A stretch of 64,000 nucleotides of DNA from positions 21,533,311 to 21,597,310 of the forward strand of contig NC_063155.1 in the NCBI RefSeq assembly GCF_020921035.1, in the 5' to 3' direction. The stretch's first letter is position 1, and each line of letters opens with the position of its first letter. The translations under genes were made by a program, and so were the position numbers. Below, piece after piece: positions 34,501 through 48,035 of the stretch. Below the pieces are notes generated by a model. The model was not told the DNA's origin and searched no databases. It saw only the letters and a program-made list of their open reading frames with translations. This DNA comes from Rhodamnia argentea (lineage: Eukaryota > Streptophyta > Magnoliopsida > Myrtales > Myrtaceae).

Positions 34501-37006
34501 AAAGTGGATCTGGCATTTGCCATTTGGCAATTGCATAACAGTAAATATTTGTCGACTTGATTATTTGTGAGATGATTTGAAAAATGCTAGAACGTATCCT
34601 GCTTGATCTATAGAATTGCTAAAGGTTACATGCATAAAACATGCCCATCTTATCTTGATAATATGGCCTAATTAGGAGCAGCTACACAAGACTCTCGTTT
34701 GGTTTAGCTGCAGCTGAATTTTAGCTATGACGTGTTCCACTTGTGTTGTAAAATGTTGTAACTTTTGTAGTTAGCAATACCTATTTTCAAGCAGCAGCAC
34801 TTTAATATTAGGCGGAACACTTTTCCGAAAAATCTCCATAAATTGATTAGCTTTTGAAATAGTTGCAGTTTTCGAACAAAAAGAAAAAAAATAGTTGCAG
34901 TTGTCACGTGCTTGCTAGACATCTTATAAAAATTATCACCATCATTTTCCCAAAAAATAAATAATTCGAATAATATTTTTTTTTAAATCTAGTAGTTTGT
35001 TTTGCTTATAAAAATGAATGAATGAAAAAAAAAATTATGCCGTCCACAAAAATATTGAGACAATTTCATAATGAAGGATTTTTCATTGACTAATTATTTT
35101 TTGAGCGATACAAACGATATTATTAAGAAAATATATTTTTTTAAATTATTTTTTTTTTCGTGAGACAAATGAAGTGAATGTCACTTAAATTACAATAGCC
35201 AAGAACGATTACACTAAGTAAGTAAGGAGGACCCAAGGGCACCCCCCACACGTGCGCATTGTCCCAATTGTTCATTTGATGAAGCGAGCTGACCACCCAC
35301 ATCGTAAGACTGAAATTACCAAATCAACCCCGCTAATTAGGTACAGATCTCGAATCAAAAAACGGGTTAAAAGAAACTTAAAGAGCAGCGAGAGATGCCG
35401 GCAACAACGACCGGCCCCAAGAAAGAAGCGACCGACGCACGTCAGCCAGAGGTGTGGGGCTCGTCACTTACCAATTTGCGGTGGTAGCTCCCAACCACCA
35501 CCGCGCACATCTTTCTTCACCTACCACAGCCATCTGAATCCCTCCCCGTGCTCACCATTCACCAAACCCCTCCCCACTCCGTACAATAATCCCCGGCAAC
35601 AGCAATCTCTCCACGTTCTTCTCCAATCATTGTGACATTGCTCGAATAACTCACTCGAGGTACTATCTGCTCTGACTCGTCCCATAGCGAGCATTGCCTT
35701 ATCCTAATAGTGTACCTCTGGCGTGCGGTTGGGTATATTTTTAGGAGGTCGCTCCTGGCAGCGTACCTCTGAACATGCTTAATCTTTGGAGTTCTAAAGC
35801 TAAGTATTACCGTTAAGTAAAAAAATGCATAATTTCAATTTTCACACACACACACACACATCATAAGCACACTCTCCCCTTATTCGGTGTGCAATTCAAT
35901 TCATTCCTACCTCCATTCGCTATTCTAAAAGCCTACTAAGAGCCGCTACTTGTCTAGGCCTTCTGACTTTGGCCACCGCTCGTCGCCCTCATCGAACCGA
36001 TCGTTACAATCGTCAAGTTCACATCTACTCGTATATTAACTTGCAACGTCGATCGAAATGGAAGCCCGAACCATATCAAGTATGTAACGAGGGGCATCCC
36101 CTAACCTTTTCAAATCCGGGTGCGCTCTTGTGTCCGTGTGAACACGCTTCTTCTCGAGCCTGGTATCTAGCGTCAAATCAAGTCGAGGATCTGGGGTTTC
36201 CAGGTGCACACCCGGACCCTATTGTTTATTCTCAAGAACTTGTTTGACTAAACTTCGTTTTTGGTAGGTGTTGACATGGACAAAGCCTGTCGTGGAGACA
36301 AGTTTAGGCTCCTGGCTCGTCCGATGATCGACATTTGGATTCGACGATCGACTTGGACAGCCCGAGATCAAGAAAAAACACCCCTTTTCGTGATCATTTC
36401 CCGATTAGTGCATGAGCATTAGGGGCACTCATCTTTTCCATCACATCGACTAGCTAGGAGATAAATAAGCAACGTCAAGGAAAAAGCAAAACCCAATCTA
36501 ATGCCAAATCCAGGGGCGCTTCGTTAGTTTGTGCAGAGTTTTTGCATAGAAGTTGAGCAAACACGAGAGGCGGATTTGCTAACATGGGGAGATCCAATGA
36601 TGAAAAAAGTTGACGAAGCGCAAGCGCAACCTAACTATTACAATATGGATCCAGAAAAGACATCGGGTGGCTCCATCTAGACGTGCGACTCCACCTAAGA
36701 TTGAAACATCGTCGTTTACCCATCTTACTTTGACTTTGCAGTTGTAGTCCTCCTTTACGAAAAAACATATGATGCACTTCTTTCCACTATAGACAGTCGG
36801 TTGGAACGATAAATACCCAAGAGTAATATCTTCTTCTTTTTTTTCGCAATTCTTGACAGCATGTTCATGGTTATTCCACTTGATTGTGAAAGGAGTGTGT
36901 AGTCAGTTATAAGTGTGAGGAAAAGTCTCGTCTGAACACATTTGATTATGCACCAAAGCTCCCGACTCTTGTGCACAATCATCTCTCTTCATAACTCGCC
37001 AATCAA
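31600..37006. other. Gene-poor stretch
   Basis: No convincing coding sequence. A decayed hAT-type sequence with CCGGTTCGG/GGTCCGGTTT words is near 34130-34340, a (CA)n run lies at 35845-35859, and poly-A/T tracts are common. Short frames at 35252 and 35969 show no family features. Confidence 0.4.
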
Positions 37007-37015
37007 AATAATATA

Positions 37016-37480
37016 GGGTTAATACCATAGAAAACCCCAAGTCGATATACTTATGATAAATTTACTCCAAATTATTTTTTTAATCACAAAAAATCCGAAC
37101 CAAGACACTTGTGACAATTTTACCTCAAAATGGCACACCTATGACAAATTTAGCCTCGATAGTTTTTGTTAATCTAACCCTTAAAGTGTTAATATGTATG
37201 ACACATGGCAATTGACGAGTGTACCAACTTGAGATTTTTACATTTTGAAATTTTTTGTGATATTAACCCAATTTAATGGAAGGTAAATTTGTCACGTGTA
37301 TACCAGTTTGAGATTTTTCGTGGTAAAAAAAATTAGTTTAGGATTTTTAGTGGTAAAAAAAATAGTTTGGGGTAAATTTGTCACAACTGTACCGGATTTG
37401 CATTTTTCGTGATCAAGAAAACAGTTTGGAATAAATTTGTCATGTGGGTATTGGTTTATGGTTTTTCATGGTATTAACCC
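37016..37480. mobile_element. Mutator-type MITE with 9-bp target-site duplication
   Basis: Ends GGGTTAATACCATAGAAAAC and (reverse complement) GGGTTAATACCATGAAAAAC. Flanks AATAATATA (37007-37015) and AATAATGTA (37481-37489) agree at 8 of 9 positions. Inside are repeated units of GTGACAATTTTACC / GGTAAATTTGTCAC type. No coding. Confidence 0.75.
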
Positions 37481-38457
37481 AATAATGTAATAACTTCAGG
37501 GAAATAGCTTTTACAAGCTTTATCCTAGTAAACTAAAACCACATTAGGATCGACTGATCAAGTGCACGATCCGCGATCGAAGTCCATAAATAAAGGGAGA
37601 AGGGAGGGGGGAACGAAAGGAGGGAGAAGGAAGAAAGGGCAAAGAAAATGAAGTTCAACAAGATCATTTTTGTATCCACTATCAAATTCACAGCGAGCGG
37701 GAGGCATTTGGAAAAAAAAAAAACAATTCATTCTAAAGAGCACTTCCGAGGCAATTTCTTTCGCCGGCTGTGTTCGCATGTCGACACGTGTACCCATTCA
37801 ATTTTATCGACAGACTAATCGTAGATGGAAAATTGCGGTTGTCGTCGTGCCAAATCGTTCGAGCTACTTTAACAAAGCTCAATGACGCACGGAAAAAAGA
37901 AGATGTTGACCTTTCGCGAAATTGCCCCATCTCACATGTGGATCAGGTGCACGGATTGCGTATCCGTTGACAGATCCCATGTGAAGGTAAACACTAAACG
38001 GACTCGTGAATGCACGCCATGGTGTGCCAAAGGGAGGGAGAAACCTATGCACACGTAAGGGATGAAGCATGTCAACCGAAGAGGCGACTCGACGCTCATT
38101 AGCGGATGTGTTTTCGAGAGTAGTTCTGTTAAAATGGATCATAAACCCATTTCTTAACCCATATATGATGAACTGGTTAGTTATATTCAATAAATGCGTC
38201 ATAAATGGATTTAAACATAATATAATGTTAAATGAGTTTATAACTTAATTAGAACTAACTCCCTCTTATGACTCCCTTTTCATTTTCTCTTGCCCTTGCT
38301 TGATCTCACTCCGACTCTCACCTCACTCTGGATACTAGTTTTCCTAGTTTGGGTTAAATATGAAAGTGCTTTGGAAATATGGATTGGGTCGAGTATGAGT
38401 CACTAGATTTGCATTGCATGAAAATTGAACAAAACAAATTAAATGAAATTATTGGGG

Positions 38458-38944
38458 GAGAATTACAAAAAAAAAATGCTAAACCTATCGCAATTGTGTC
38501 AATTCAGTCATAAACTTTTTGTAATTGTGTTAATTCGGTTCATTTGGTGCCGCCGACGCCGACATGACTGATTTTTAATAATATTTTCTGTCTTTTCTTT
38601 TCTTTTCTTTTTTGTTTGGGTTTGGGTCGGAAGCCTCCTGCTGGCTACTAACCGAGAGCTTGCGAGCCCTCGCCAATCTTGGCGAGGGTTCATAGCTCTC
38701 GCCCAGAGTTGGCAATCTCTTGCCTACCCAAACCCCAAAAAGAAAAGAAAAGAAAAGAAAAGAAAAGAAGACATAGAATATTATTAAAAAATTTGAAAAA
38801 ATATTAAAATATTGTTAAAATTTTGCTACTCGGCGCTAGCAAGTCAAATGGACTAAATTAACACAATTTTAAAAATTTTAGGATTAAATTGACAAAAAAG
38901 TAAGTCTAAATTGACACAATTGAAATAGATTTACAACTTTTTTA
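38458..38944. mobile_element. MITE with long TIRs, relative of 19854-20443
   Basis: The left arm AATTACAAAAAAAAAATGCT through CAATTGTGTCAATTCAGTCA is mirrored by the reverse complement of the right arm (AAGTTGTAAATCTATTTCAA, TTGTGTCAATTTAGAC). It shares words with 19854-20443. The core has a GC patch (38630-38720) and an (AAAAG)n run near 38740-38770. Confidence 0.6.
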
Positions 38945-39692
38945 TTAAATTTTTTAAATTATTTGTGTGTGACCATTCCAGATGTATGCTAATGTTGAAG
39001 TTGTGAGAGATGGACAAAAATTAAAGAAAGGACGCGGAAAGAAATGGACCGGACCAGTAGCCAAAACCAAGCCCCAAACATGCGGGATCGTCTGTTCGTT
39101 CGAGGACAGACGATGTGGTCCTCCCCTCCTCCGCCCACCCGCCACTTGCCAGTACTGATCTTCGGTCCAACCCACGCGCTCACTTGTTCTTTACTCGGTG
39201 GATCCAATGATCCACCGCGTGAGATTCCCCCGCTTCTGTACTCGGTGTGGGACTGGTATCGTCTAGGCTCTTCAGATACCAGCTGTACTGTTCTAAGTAA
39301 GATTTTATTGAGACGGCTCGACGCTATCAAAAGCATTCACATAAAAGTAGACGTGGGTCATTTTTCCAAGTATTGTGACATTTTTCAGTGACAAGCGTAA
39401 CTAAAATCTTTGAAAATCATCTACTTTTCCGTTAAGTATGTTTAATAGTAGCCGAGTTTACAAGATCGTTCACACCGAGGGCTGTATTATTAACCCGTCT
39501 TCAAAAGAAATTCTGCTTCTTTATGATAAGAGGAAAAGTACATTTCTAAGTTTTGATTATTATTATATATATCATGAGAAAGTGCATTCCTCTAAAATTT
39601 ATAAATTTCAACTGCGAATGCAAAGACATTTGTATTTTAAGGCCCCGAAACGAAACATTTTATGTATCCTACGGGTGTGCAAGTAATTGTAA

Positions 39693-39889
39693 GGGCGCGC
39701 ATGACAACACTTCCGCTCTAATTAAATTTCTGATCAGAAATTGAGTAAATTTTTTTGCTTAAGTATTGTCCATGCTCTAGAAGTAAATCCAAAGAATTTC
39801 TACTCAGAAATTGCTTTATCAAACGAATTTTTGCTTCGAAAATATTTCTTAAGCAAGAATTTTCTCTAAAAATATTGTCATGCGCGTCC
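39693..39889. mobile_element. PIF/Harbinger-like MITE (copy C), 197 bp
   Basis: Ends GGGCGCGCATGACAACACTT and (reverse complement) GGACGCGCATGACAATATTT, flanked by TAA on both sides (39690-39692 and 39890-39892). Same terminal sequence as copies A and B but without the GC-rich core: a deletion derivative. Confidence 0.8.
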
Positions 39890-40794
39890 TAAGATGCTCC
39901 GAATTTTTCTGAGTTCAAAATTCCTGATTCTAAGATACGCCCCCATTATTAACAGCAAAAAGACAATATTGGTTGCGGACGGTGACCTTGATTTACATAA
40001 AGAAAATAGACACGTTATTCTCGCAGATTATCAAATCATATCATATCAAATCAAAATGAATCTGTGCTCCATCTACCACATCACACACCTACCACCGATT
40101 TGATGTTAAATTTGATTTAATGTATTTGGGCCCCACCGCCAGGTTGGCACGCACGTCCACATCATCCCGCCCGAAAAACGCCTGAAGCTGGCTTAACCAG
40201 AGCGCAGGGCAAGAAGAAAGGGGGCCGAGCAGTAGCAGTGATAATAAACAGATCAATAACAGTGTAATTGGATTTACAGTTTAACCGGAATACAGAGATC
40301 TTAGCATTCAAGAATAGAGAAATTAATAAAAAAGTGAAAATGTCGATGCTTTCTTTCGAGGATCTTGATTGAACTCGGTTGACCCAGTTCAAGATCACAA
40401 CAGAGGGGAGAAGGACGGATTGAGCGGGCAACTGTGGATTCGGATTCTTACACGTAACACCCACGAACTCAGACAAGCCTAAAACATCATCATCTTCTTC
40501 ATCCTCCCTACCTACGCAGCTTCTTCACATATTTACCCACCAACTCGGCTTTTTGCTTTCTTGGTTGGTGTCCCACATTCATTCACGGACAAACCCCACG
40601 CCACCCAAATGAAGAAAAAGAAAGATTTGACAAAGAAATGAACCAATGGACTAGGGAAGAAGACAAGATAAACGGAAAAAATCCTCTGTTTGTGCAGTGG
40701 TAGACGGTAGTTAATCAACAGTTGCTCTGTTTATTTTTCGATTTTTTTTCGGTGTTTTGCTTTGATTTTGATGTTTCTTTCTGGTTGTGAGGCG

Positions 40795-42102
40795 CTAATC
40801 TCCTCTGGAAGGACACCAGGGCGTCATGTCCATGGGATAACTCCCCAAGACCCTGAGGAAGGATGTGAACTCCTGCACTTCGGCGAGCGCGTTCTGGGCC
40901 CTGACCTCCGCGAGCGACGCCTCGAAGTCGACGTAGAACATGTACTCGAAGTGCTTCGCCGTGCCGACGTTGGCGTCGTCGACGAGCCGGATGGGCCGGT
41001 TCCGGTGAGGCCGCGACTCGATCTTGGTCAGGCTGATGTTCCGGAACGCGAAAGCCGAGAGCACCTTGAACAGCACGCTCGTCCCCTTGTCGTGCGCGAA
41101 CACGATGCTCGTCTTGAACGGCCGATCCGTCCGCGGGATGATGGGCTCACGCGCCAGCATCACGAACCGGGTCACGTTGCTCGAGTCGTCCTGGATCCCG
41201 TCCGCCAGAATCTGGAGCCCGTACAGCTCCGCCGCGCGCGCGCTCGCGATCGCCGCCGTGTCACGGAGGTTGTTCGCCGCGATGTACTCCGCGGCCCCGG
41301 CAGTGTCGTCCACGGCCTCGCGCGCCGCCTGCGGGGCCAGCTTCGTCAGGGTGTGCTCGCACTGGGAGAGCGCCTGCGGGTGCGAGATCACGCGCGAGAG
41401 GTACTCCACGCGCGTGCCGGGAAGCGCGAGGAGGCAATGGTGGACGGGGAGCTGGACCTCGCCGACGATGTGGAGGCGGTGGCGCAGGAGGAGGTCGTAG
41501 TTCCTGTGGATCGAGCCGCCGAGGGAGTTCTCCACCGGCAAGACGGCGCGGTCCGCGATCCAGAGCTCCACGGCCTGGAAGGCGACCTCGAACTGGTCGC
41601 ACGGGATCGCTTCGCAGTTCGGATAGGCTTTCCCGGCGGCTGCTTCGGAGTAGGCTCCGGGGACGCCCTGGTAGGCCACGCGGAGCTGAGAGCCGTGCAT
41701 CGGAGCCGGGGACAGGTCCGTGATGGTGAGCGGCTTAGGCGACTGTGGGGCGGTAGGGCTGAGCTTGTTGTTGGCGTCGATGGGGACGAGGGTAAGGTCG
41801 ACGGCGGCCTGGTGCCCGTTGACGGAGGCGACGCTGTCGGGTCGGCCGCCGTTGGCGTCGTCGGCGGTCAAGGGGGCCTGGTTGTCCTGGGAGACGATCT
41901 TGCTGGCGAGGATGGCGCAGGAGCTCTGCCAGTCGGCTTTGCAGGAGCCGACGCCGTTGGGGTAGTAGACGGAATCGGACCGGTAGGCGCACCGGGTGGC
42001 GTGGGGGGTGGCGGCGGCGACCCGGGCGAGTTGCGCCGGGCGGGGGGTCGCACGGATGACGGACCTGAGGCTAGTCGGAGTTCGAGGAGATAGAGACTGC
42101 AT
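40795..42102 (-). CDS. ADT: Arogenate dehydratase, plastid, intronless (ADT3-like)
   Basis: Catalyses decarboxylation and dehydration of arogenate to phenylalanine, the last step of plastid Phe synthesis that feeds lignin and phenylpropanoids. 435 aa from the ATG at 42102. Residues 1 to about 135 are a Ser/Arg/Ala-rich transit peptide and variable spacer. The dehydratase domain runs from about 140 to 318 ([45 protein letters not shown] with the catalytic TRF at 311-313). The C-terminal ACT domain runs from about 329 to 422 ([40 protein letters not shown]), the allosteric Phe-binding part. The ESRP motif is intact. The single exon and the [11 protein letters not shown] wording fit the ADT3/4/5 group. 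An in-frame codon further upstream would add 28 residues that look like leader sequence. The coding part is markedly GC-rich against its AT-rich surroundings. Confidence 0.96.
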   Translation of the reverse strand: MQSLSPRTPTSLRSVIRATPRPAQLARVAAATPHATRCAYRSDSVYYPNGVGSCKADWQSSCAILASKIVSQDNQAPLTADDANGGRPDSVASVNGHQAAVDLTLVPIDANNKLSPTAPQSPKPLTITDLSPAPMHGSQLRVAYQGVPGAYSEAAAGKAYPNCEAIPCDQFEVAFQAVELWIADRAVLPVENSLGGSIHRNYDLLLRHRLHIVGEVQLPVHHCLLALPGTRVEYLSRVISHPQALSQCEHTLTKLAPQAAREAVDDTAGAAEYIAANNLRDTAAIASARAAELYGLQILADGIQDDSSNVTRFVMLAREPIIPRTDRPFKTSIVFAHDKGTSVLFKVLSAFAFRNISLTKIESRPHRNRPIRLVDDANVGTAKHFEYMFYVDFEASLAEVRAQNALAEVQEFTSFLRVLGSYPMDMTPWCPSRGD

Positions 42103-42282
42103 TTTGCGGGGTACAGACAAGACAACCTCCGAACGAGAAGGGAAGAGAAGGAAAACGTGAAAAAAAGGAAAACACAAAGAGAGCAAATTCTTAACAAAGG
42201 GAGATAAAAAAAGCTTGGAGTTTCTTCTCGGGGGGCGAGAAGGGAAACCTCAAGCTGAGGAGGGAGGGAGAGAGAAAGGGGG

Positions 42283-42293
42283 TTTTTTATATG
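42283..42293 (-). promoter_or_regulatory. TATA box of the arogenate dehydratase gene
   Basis: Minus-strand CATATAAAAAA about 185 nt upstream of the ATG, followed by a purine-rich leader. Confidence 0.55.
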
Positions 42294-42459
42294 AGAGGTT
42301 GGGGAAGGAGGAGTAGGGGAAGACTCGAGAGGAGGAGAGGATTGGTGAGGAAGTAGTTCGGTCAATCTCTCACCTACCCCTTCTTGTTCCTTTCTCTGTT
42401 TTTCCTTTTTCCTTTTTCTTTCCCCCCTTTTTTTTTTGGTTCATTTCATCAGTCAAACA

Positions 42460-45372
42460 TGTGCCCGACTAGCGATGAACACCGGAATCGGATCGAATCG
42501 GCCGATTATATGAAGTTTTCGGTACTTAAAATTTGAAACCGGTGACAATTATGGTTCGGTTCTCGATTTCAGGCAGGGATTGAATAACGTGGGCTGAACC
42601 GGTAATTTCTGTTTTATAATTTTTATAATTACAAAACATTTTTTAAAAGATGCTGGGAGATGATTTGTTTAATGTCCCATTCGTTTTGAGTTGTAAAGAC
42701 TTTTCATGGTAAAAATGACGGCACAATCTTCTTTGGTTCCATGTTTTAGGGTGCGATCGACTTGTTGATGGCGGTCTATAAGAAGTAATTTGGAGCACCG
42801 GATGCATATTTGACTGCTCCCTAACCCACTAGGGAATAGAAGAAAAAAAAACCCTTGTCTCCGGTGCCTAGATCCATCTGGGAATCGAACCAGTTGGATC
42901 GGTTCAGCTTGGTTTCGGGGACCAAATTGACCGGTTCCCAATTCTCGATTTTATACACCGGGAACCGATTCCAATGGTCAGGTTATCGATTATAGGATGG
43001 GAACCGATCCATCCTATGTCCGATCTCACGCATTTTATGATATAGTTTGCACGGAAGATAAATCGAATGTTAGCTTAATTGAGGCAACTTTATTGTTAAC
43101 TTTCCCTCTTGTTTACCGCCTGCTTCGAATGCCCACTCAATTCAAAGGTTGGTTCACACGAGTTTCACTCCGGCACGTTTACTTAACTACACGATAACTT
43201 AGACATGTGAATTTCATGTTTTATCAATATTGGTTTGAGTCTCGTTTAACATGCAAATTTATTCTTCTTTAGCTAAAAGAGATTGCAGTCTCTCGGGGTA
43301 ATCTTTCACCGTCGAATTGAATAGAAATGAATTTTGGCCACTCAAAGCGTCTCAGTTTGAGTAGCCGTGATTTTTTCGACTCTTTGATCCAATGGCGAAA
43401 ATCCGTGGAAACAATAGGCCTACGAGGGGGCCATATGCTCGCCCCTTCTTTAACCTATTACAAATTGGACTCGCTTGGTCACGAGCAAGTAAACCGTATC
43501 GAAACCATCTGACCGATCTTAATGCGGACGTGGCGCGATCCTTTCGAAACGGGCGGTGCGAATGCAGTCCAACGCAAGCCAAACGCTCGTCGGATCGTGT
43601 GGCGTCCATGGCCACACGCCTTCCCGGCAATTCATGTCAGCATATGTGCAACACAACAAAGTCACGCAATACATGCTTTACCCCTTGGGACCATCCACCG
43701 TCCGCGTCTTCGTCTTCGTCTTCGTCGCGTCTTCACGTGACCGCTCTGCAATTGCTCCTTTTCTGTCCTTCCCATCTTTTCCCCCATGCCTTCTGCGTTT
43801 GCTATTGAAAGATAGCAACGGCAGTATGACACGCAGATTATAGCCCAAAAAATGAAAAAGGAGAAATCCTGTTATTATCGACGGGCAATAGGCTTGGTCG
43901 ATGAGATCAGAGCTTGGTGAAACGGGAAGTCATCAATGAACCAGACGATCGGCGGTTACGAGGGAATTGACAACTCGCTGGGAAAGTCGTTGATGATCAA
44001 CATCATGTGTTTTATCTTCGAGAATCTCCGCCGGTCAATGAGGTCATCGGCACCGTCGTGAAACTGCCGTGTAGCCGGGATCCATATTTTTGGATTCGTA
44101 ACTTGTCATAGATAATTTTTGCTAGATAACGGGGAGATCGTTGCTACAGTGAAACTTTTCTTTCAACAAATTTTCTTTCCCAGCAATTTTCACATCGCGG
44201 CAACTGTTGTATCATATAACTTGTTTTGTTTTCACCAACATTTTATAGCTTATTATGATACTGTGGTAAAACTATTTTTCAACGTATTACGACATTTTGT
44301 ATTTAATTAAGACGACGTGAGGTTCTAAAATATATTGGATGTACCATAGAAATGCCCTCCTCTCATGACCTTTCCATGGAATTAGTAATTGTCTAATCAA
44401 ACAAACGCGAGCTTCCACAATCTCTAAATCGTTTTTTCTCGAGTAGAATTATCGTAACCATTGAATCAATAATGAATTATACATTTTGCATAAGCGTTAC
44501 AACCACAAGATCGGTCTCTCAATGGACCATACGCCCCCACCACTTATACAGGTTACATAACAATTTATTTTTAAATATTTTAATGAATGATAAATGATAT
44601 AGACGATCAATTATATTTATTTTTCATGAAATAAACAGAGTATAATTTGCAGTATATTGCATACTCGCGTAACAATTTCTCATCCCTGACTTATAGATGC
44701 TTTTAGCAGAGTTGATGGCATTTTATGTTTAATGAATTAACGGCATCCCTGTCTGTAAAGTAGACACGTACAGACTGGGAAGAATAAAATGACGTGACAT
44801 CAAATTTTATTTGTTGGACTTTGTTTTCAGGGGGCATCTTTAAGTTTTCAAGGGAGAAAAAATATTCTATTATTCGTAAAACGCGTCGTAAAGACATCAA
44901 TTCAATCATAAACACTTCGATTTTATCAATTAAGTCCTAAAATTTTGCGTGCTCAATGTAGCCCTTTTCTGTTACTTTTCGCCGAAAATCGCCGACATGA
45001 CAACATGCCATGAAGACCGACATATGATGATTAGATCGCCGGTTCGGTGATTTCCAGTGAAAATTGATCGCAACGACTATATTTGAGTTTAGCACATAGC
45101 TTTATGGCTAAATTGTCAAAATTAAAAAGTACCCAATCGATATAAGCACAATAAGTTTAGAATTGATAATTTTCCCACCGAAGAGCTTTTCGGCTTGCAT
45201 GATGAATGTCCCTGACAAACAAAGGCAACATAAAAGAAAGAATGCAAACATGGAAAATGAAGTCATAATGTCGATTCCCATGTTCTTCATGATTAAAGGA
45301 TGGGCTTTGCTTAAACGGTAAGACAGCTAAGCCTAGCGTGACAAAAAGGCTCGCCACCTTAGTGTGGATTCA
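42460..45372. other. Intergenic with hAT-type remnants
   Basis: 42470-43010 repeats CCGGAATCGG, GAACCGGT and GAACCGATTCC words like the element at 108-661, so it is probably a decayed relative. 43.0-45.3 kb shows only short frames without family features. Confidence 0.4.
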
Positions 45373-45586
45373 GATCCCCTAACATTGGGGATCCATGTTA
45401 GGGGTAACATAACCCCTTATCGGACAGTTCATTTCTATCGAACGGTCAATAATCGATCGCATCAATCAAAAATAAATTTTCCCTCTCAAAATTTGAATTG
45501 ACTGATTGTTGACAATTCGATGGGAAATGGACGGCCCGATAAGGGGTTATGTTATCCCTAATATGGATCCCCAATGTTAGGGGATC
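45373..45586. repeat. Near-perfect 214-bp hairpin (foldback MITE)
   Basis: The left arm GATCCCCTAACATTGGGGAT and the reverse complement of the right arm are identical at the ends; similarity continues through AACATAACCCCTTATCGG to about 90 bp, with a short loop around AAAATAAATTTTCC. Flanks CCACCTTAGTGTGG and CCACCTCAGTGTAG are similar and could be a longer target repeat or part of the element. Confidence 0.7.
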
Positions 45587-45589
45587 CAT

Positions 45590-47335
45590 TTCCACCTCAG
45601 TGTAGACTAGACCATAGTTAAGTAGAAGCAGCCAAAACTTTGGCCTAGACCATTTTTCCATAGAGCGACGGAAAGTGGAAATTGCCTTTCGGTAGGCAAA
45701 AAAAAATTCACCTAGAAAGTTGTTGACGACGACCTCCTAGGTCTTGGCAAACGAGACCTTGGTACAGGCTTTGAAATATGTTTTGGAAGAGATGAATTTC
45801 TTCGACTTATTTCAATTATGGATCGCCTAAGTATCACAACATCTAATGATAAGGATTCACCCGACACACATGGATTGGGCTCGTGCAAGTTTTACCCTTC
45901 TTAAATTAGGGGACAGATTAATTCCTAGTGCCTCGGCCAAGAGCATTTCCCCTTAGGATGCTTAAGTCCGAGTTTCTCTACCGCCAAACTCATCGAGGCC
46001 ATTAAAGAAGCATAAATCTATTCAACTCCATACTTGTCCAGCGCGTTCATATCGAGGTGAGTATCGATTGGTGGGACTAACCGAATCTCGATAGCTAGGA
46101 AAACTGTTGCCGAGTTTCCAGCGTACGATAACAATTCCAAACTTACTTGGAACTAAGAAAAGGGTCGCACGCATGTCGGGAAAAAGGGAAAAATTTACAT
46201 GTTCATTAGGAAAGCAAGACCGATGGGCAAGGCCTTCCATATGCATTGTTAGGATCCTAATTATAAGTTGAGAGGACTTCGATGCACGGCTTATATGATC
46301 TCGGGCACTCCCACCTTAATAGCTAACTGTCGGGATGCGGTTTCCTGCCATCCCTCCCCTAAAACCGGGGTATGTTCCGTTGCCTAACTTGACATCTCTC
46401 CCACATGAGAATTAATTCAAAAGGGCAAAAGCACTCGATGAAGGCTGAAAACAAAGCCAATACCTGACAATGCTGCACATGCTAGTCATTGAATGAGAGA
46501 AATTGGACAATAACGTCGAGTTTGGGATGCCCTGAGTTGACCTGAATGCCTAATTTCTTCGCCTCCTCCTTATCATATTCTTCCTGATGAGGATTTCCAA
46601 AGGTTTGACGGTTAAGTGAGCGCCACGTGTGTAGGTACACAAATTGGGGGGCGTTCTTGTTTAATTTGCAGAGACAACATGGTGAAACGAGCAGAGGACG
46701 AGGTAGGAATCAGAGGCATGCGTTGTCTAAAAGTAGGTGGGTGCCGTGGTAGAAGCGCAGGGCAAGGGCTCTTAACATTGACATGAACTCATGGTAGACC
46801 ACAGAGTAGCAGAAACGGAGCTGCAGCCCGGGGTAGACTCACCTACCGGCAACACGCGCTAACCCGTCCCGATCTTTCGCCGTCGAGATGCGACGATGGA
46901 AGGAGCGAAGCAAGGACCTGACCCTCTTCATGGAAGGTAATGGAAAGAAGGAACGAGTGCATCAGGAGCCTTAAAACTTGTCACAGAAGTGTGATTGAGT
47001 TATAAGACTTTCAAAAAATGCAATTGATTCCTAAAAATTGTCACAAAAGTCCGCTTGAGACCTAAAATTTTGTGCAATCAAATTCTATAACTTGTCAAGT
47101 TGGTGTAACCAACCTTTAGAAGAACATTAAATGAAATCCATGGGCCGTTGTTTCATTCAGTAGTTAATGGCCTAATTAAGGTTGGAAATCTGGTTTTCTT
47201 GATTACAAAAAGTTCGACTAAAAAAAAAGGATTACAAAAAGTAAATTTGGACCCGAATGAGCTAATACTATTTTTTTTTTTTTTGGGGTCAGAAGCTAAT
47301 ACTAAAATTTAATCGCAAGTAAATTTTAGAGGGAG
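45590..47335. other. Intergenic, no gene recognised
   Basis: A 'cctaaaac'-type repeat fragment is at 46970-47100 (CCTTAAAACTTGTCACAGAAG and related words). No supported coding region. Confidence 0.4.
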
Positions 47336-47340
47336 ATATG

Positions 47341-47424
47341 TGGGCCTTGGTGACCATGGACCCTGTCCAGACGGGCTTTAGAGCCCGCTACTACTGTAGA
47401 ATATGGATCGGATGATCCGGCCCA
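47341..47424 (+). promoter_or_regulatory. Site II-type motifs upstream of RLP24
   Basis: TGGGCC at 47341-47346 and GGCCCA (its reverse complement) at 47419-47424. TGGGCY elements are characteristic of plant ribosomal-protein and ribosome-biogenesis promoters. A telo-box-like AAACCCT lies at about 47522 and TTAGGGTT at about 47710. Functional use is inferred. Confidence 0.5.
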
Positions 47425-47600
47425 TTGTTAAGAGAAGACCATCACCGGGCTGATATCTTTCGGGCTTAACGCATGATTTCGGATCTAAACCTGCTCCACG
47501 CACGCCCCTTCCACCTCCATTAAACCCTGCACCGTCCTCCGACGGCGGCGAAGCAAAGCGAAGCGCCGAATCGTGACTTGTAAGGCCACCCTCTCTCTCT

Positions 47601-47622
47601 GAGCTCTGAGCTCTGAGCTCTG
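47601..47622 (+). repeat. Threefold GAGCTCT tandem in the RLP24 leader
   Basis: Three 7-bp units (GAGCTCT) preceded by a CT run, within the presumed 5' UTR or core promoter. Confidence 0.7.
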
Positions 47623-48035
47623 TCTTCGTCTTTCTCAATTAGCCGCGAAGGTTGCTGGGTTGCGTCCTGATTTCGCGAGTGTAGAACGCACTTTTTGATT
47701 TTGGGCAGTGTTAGGGTTCACTTTCCCGTTTCTTTCCTGGTCATTAGATTTCAGTATCGTATCGTGGTGCTACCTGGAACTCTGGCGTTTCTCTCTTTAG
47801 CTTCGTCATTGCCGATTTTCCATCGCGTGGACAGTTTACGACTTATTCGTTCTCGAGATATGAATCGAGTTTCTTCACGTAGTTTAATGTTCGCTGCTGT
47901 AGTTTGTCAGCTGTGAAAAATTGGTAGAGATTGTTTCTGAAGGTTTATTGGGCTTTCTGGGTATCTATTTTAGCGACTACACACTTTGTTTTCCCTCGTC
48001 CAGAAATTTATGCTTCGATTTGACGTGGAAGCACA

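Noticed and set aside
40762-42093. Long plus-strand open frame (443 codons) opposite the arogenate dehydratase gene
   Set aside because: It is the GC-rich antisense shadow of a clear enzyme gene; its translation is Val/Gly/Arg-rich and has no family features.
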